Below are positions 25,734 through 26,995 of a stretch of DNA of 26,995 nucleotides, one piece after another. Numbering within the stretch: the first letter of the stretch is position 1; each line of letters begins with the position of its first letter. A program made the position numbers and the translations under genes. Source of the DNA: CAYMRB01 sp964392615 (GTDB lineage: Bacteria; Planctomycetota; UBA8108); contig CAYMRB010000084.1 in the NCBI GenBank assembly GCA_964392615.1, positions 1 through 26,995 on the forward strand. The letters are read 5' to 3'. Under the pieces are notes generated by a model, which was not told where the DNA came from, searched no databases, and worked only from the letters and a program-made list of their open reading frames with translations.

Positions 25734-26708
25734 ATGACCCGCGCCACTGCTGTCCTCGTGACCCCTCTTCTCGCGCTCGTCGCGACATCGTGCCGCACGT
25801 CGACGCCCGTCGAGCTCGATCGCCTCGCTGCGACGACCAAGCAACCGAATATCGGGATTCAGCTCGAAACGTTCGACGACGTCGACTTCTCCGACGGAGC
25901 GAGCTTCCCTCTCGTGCAAGTGACGGCGCACATTCTCTCCGGCGACATGACGACGCTCGACGAGATGGGCCCGGGTACGATGCCGTTCCAGCGCTTGTCC
26001 GTCGAGTCGGAGACAGCGCTGCTCGCCGCGGCGGCGGACGAGGAGAGCATCAAGACACTCGCTGCGCCGAGGGTCTTGGTGAACTCCGGGCAGCGGTCGC
26101 ACGTGCTCACGATTAGCCAGATCGCCTATGTGAAGGACTTCGAAGTCCTTCCCGTGCGGGTCACCAATGCAAGACGTCTGAGCGTCGGCCTGCAGCCCTC
26201 TTCCGCTGACAGCGACGAGCACATCGTTCAGCCGGTCGTCGGGGTTCTCAGCACCGGGTTCGCGTTGGATCTGGCGCCGACGATCGAGACCACCGCGTCC
26301 GACCGCACGGAGGTGGTTCTACGCAACCCGCGTCTCGACCTCGTCCGCCTGCTCGGATCGCGCGTGTGCAGGACGGAGATCGACTCGGGCCTCGGCACGA
26401 ACACTCCGTGGCAGGAGCCGGTCCTGCTCGTCGGCGAGCTCCACGAGGACATTCCGTCGACGATCAGGATGGCGGCCGGCGCGACCGCCCTCCTGCGCAT
26501 GCAGTTCCGCGTCGAGCAAGCCTGTGCCAACGCGCGCGCGCTGGCTCGCGGGGGGCGCATCGAGGAGACCTATCGTCCGAGCGAGGAGTTCGCGTCCGTT
26601 GAGCGCAGTCCGCTCGAGGACGACTGCGTGGTCCTTATCCGCTGCGAGATCATCGAGAGCGAGGACGAGCTGACGTCCACGTCGCCCGACGCGGAGCCCG
26701 TTGGCTGA
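25734..26708 (+). CDS. Short secretin-domain-like lipoprotein
   Basis: A 324-residue protein. The ATG at 25734 follows GGAGGTGA (25723-25730). The N-terminus is a lipoprotein signal with Cys20 in VATSC. The region of about 110-240 resembles the core of type II/III secretins (GspD/PilQ family): LAAPRVLVNSGQRSHVLTIS, then QIAYVKDFEV, and after a variable segment VGVLSTGFALDLAPTIET followed by a strand-rich stretch. The preceding segment, FPLVQVTAHIL, fits the strand before it. It lacks the repeated N-domains and is much shorter than a true secretin, so it may be a secretin relative with another job or a partner of an envelope channel. It ends 4 nt from the convergent partial gene. Confidence 0.65.
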   Translation: MTRATAVLVTPLLALVATSCRTSTPVELDRLAATTKQPNIGIQLETFDDVDFSDGASFPLVQVTAHILSGDMTTLDEMGPGTMPFQRLSVESETALLAAAADEESIKTLAAPRVLVNSGQRSHVLTISQIAYVKDFEVLPVRVTNARRLSVGLQPSSADSDEHIVQPVVGVLSTGFALDLAPTIETTASDRTEVVLRNPRLDLVRLLGSRVCRTEIDSGLGTNTPWQEPVLLVGELHEDIPSTIRMAAGATALLRMQFRVEQACANARALARGGRIEETYRPSEEFASVERSPLEDDCVVLIRCEIIESEDELTSTSPDAEPVG

Positions 26709-26712
26709 AGTC

Positions 26713-26995
26713 TCATTCCTCGAGCGGCCAGCGCGCGTCCTCGCCGCCGCGCAACACGTGCTTGCCGTCCTCGACCGCGATGATGAACGATTGACTGGTG
26801 CGCGGATCGGCCACCGCCGGGCCCGGCAGCTCGTCGAGACGCCCGGGGAATCGACCTTCCTTCGACCGGAAGTCGTAGCAACGTGCGGCCAGACGCGCGA
26901 GATCCAGCTGCGTCGCGTACGACGCTTCACGCTCGAGCATCGACGCATCGCGCGTGAGGACGATGCGGATCAACCAGCCGCCCGCCGCTTCGATC
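26713..26995 (-). CDS. C-terminal fragment of a gene running off the right edge, pseudopilin-like tail
   Basis: The frame is open from the window edge to a TGA at 26713-26715, about 93 residues, so only the 3' end is present; the TTG at 26973 is probably internal. The segment LARLAARCYDFRSKEGRFPG followed by RLDELPG matches the pattern AxxxAxxxYxxxxGRxPxxLxxL seen at the end of the Tat-exported protein at 23954-25555. The two may be distant paralogues. The function is unknown. Confidence 0.6.
   Translation of the reverse strand, partial: IEAAGGWLIRIVLTRDASMLEREASYATQLDLARLAARCYDFRSKEGRFPGRLDELPGPAVADPRTSQSFIIAVEDGKHVLRGGEDARWPLEE

Overview
The window (about 27 kb, GC-rich) looks like a metagenome-derived or draft scaffold from the phylum Planctomycetota. 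I infer this from the gene content: a DUF1501 protein, a protein with two PPC domains, a hydrazine-synthase-alpha-like multihaem beta-propeller protein with an NPCBM-like N-terminus, an exported sulfatase, NPCBM and discoidin-domain proteins, and a short secretin-like lipoprotein. It contains one run of Ns (630-658). I saw no rRNA, tRNA, CRISPR array, insertion sequence or phage gene, and no gene-free stretch longer than about 180 bases.

Layout. (1) Positions 1-6988, plus strand: an exported trio, DUF1501 (5' truncated, interrupted by the gap), PPC-domain protein and HzsA-like tri-haem protein, ending in a strong hairpin at 7039-7074. (2) 7122-10963: a regulatory block. A minus-strand NtrC-type sigma-54 activator (7122-8519) diverges from a membrane-bound Cache-HAMP histidine kinase (8644-10536), followed by a stand-alone receiver protein (10544-10963). 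(3) 10956-16443: a bidirectional NAD(P)-linked [NiFe] hydrogenase operon of group 3d type, hoxE-hoxF-hoxU-hoxY-hoxH, plus the maturation protease hoxW. It overlaps the receiver gene by 8 nt, so kinase, receiver and hydrogenase look like one transcription unit. hoxH carries an apparent 1-nt frameshift near 15508-15512, between its two nickel-ligand cysteine pairs. (4) 16510-19464: a secreted sulfatase followed closely by a galactokinase-family gene. (5) 19454-23824, minus strand: a large exported six-hairpin glycosidase-like protein with a C-terminal discoidin domain, and an NPCBM-domain protein, with a tandem 16-bp repeat at the promoter. (6) 23954-26995: a Tat-exported protein of unknown function, a divergent secretin-like lipoprotein, and a partial minus-strand gene whose end resembles the end of the Tat-exported protein.

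How the genes fit together. The central block suggests a cytoplasmic H2/NAD(P) hydrogenase acting as a redox valve or H2-uptake enzyme, with a dedicated phosphorelay sensing an extracytoplasmic ligand. The flanking blocks are typical planctomycete export and polysaccharide genes: sulfatase, galactokinase-like sugar kinase and glycosidase would fit use of sulfated galactose-containing glycans. The best candidates for something new are the kinase-receiver-Hox arrangement, the hairpin that covers the hoxH ribosome-binding site, the tri-haem HzsA-like protein, and the solitary secretin-like lipoprotein.
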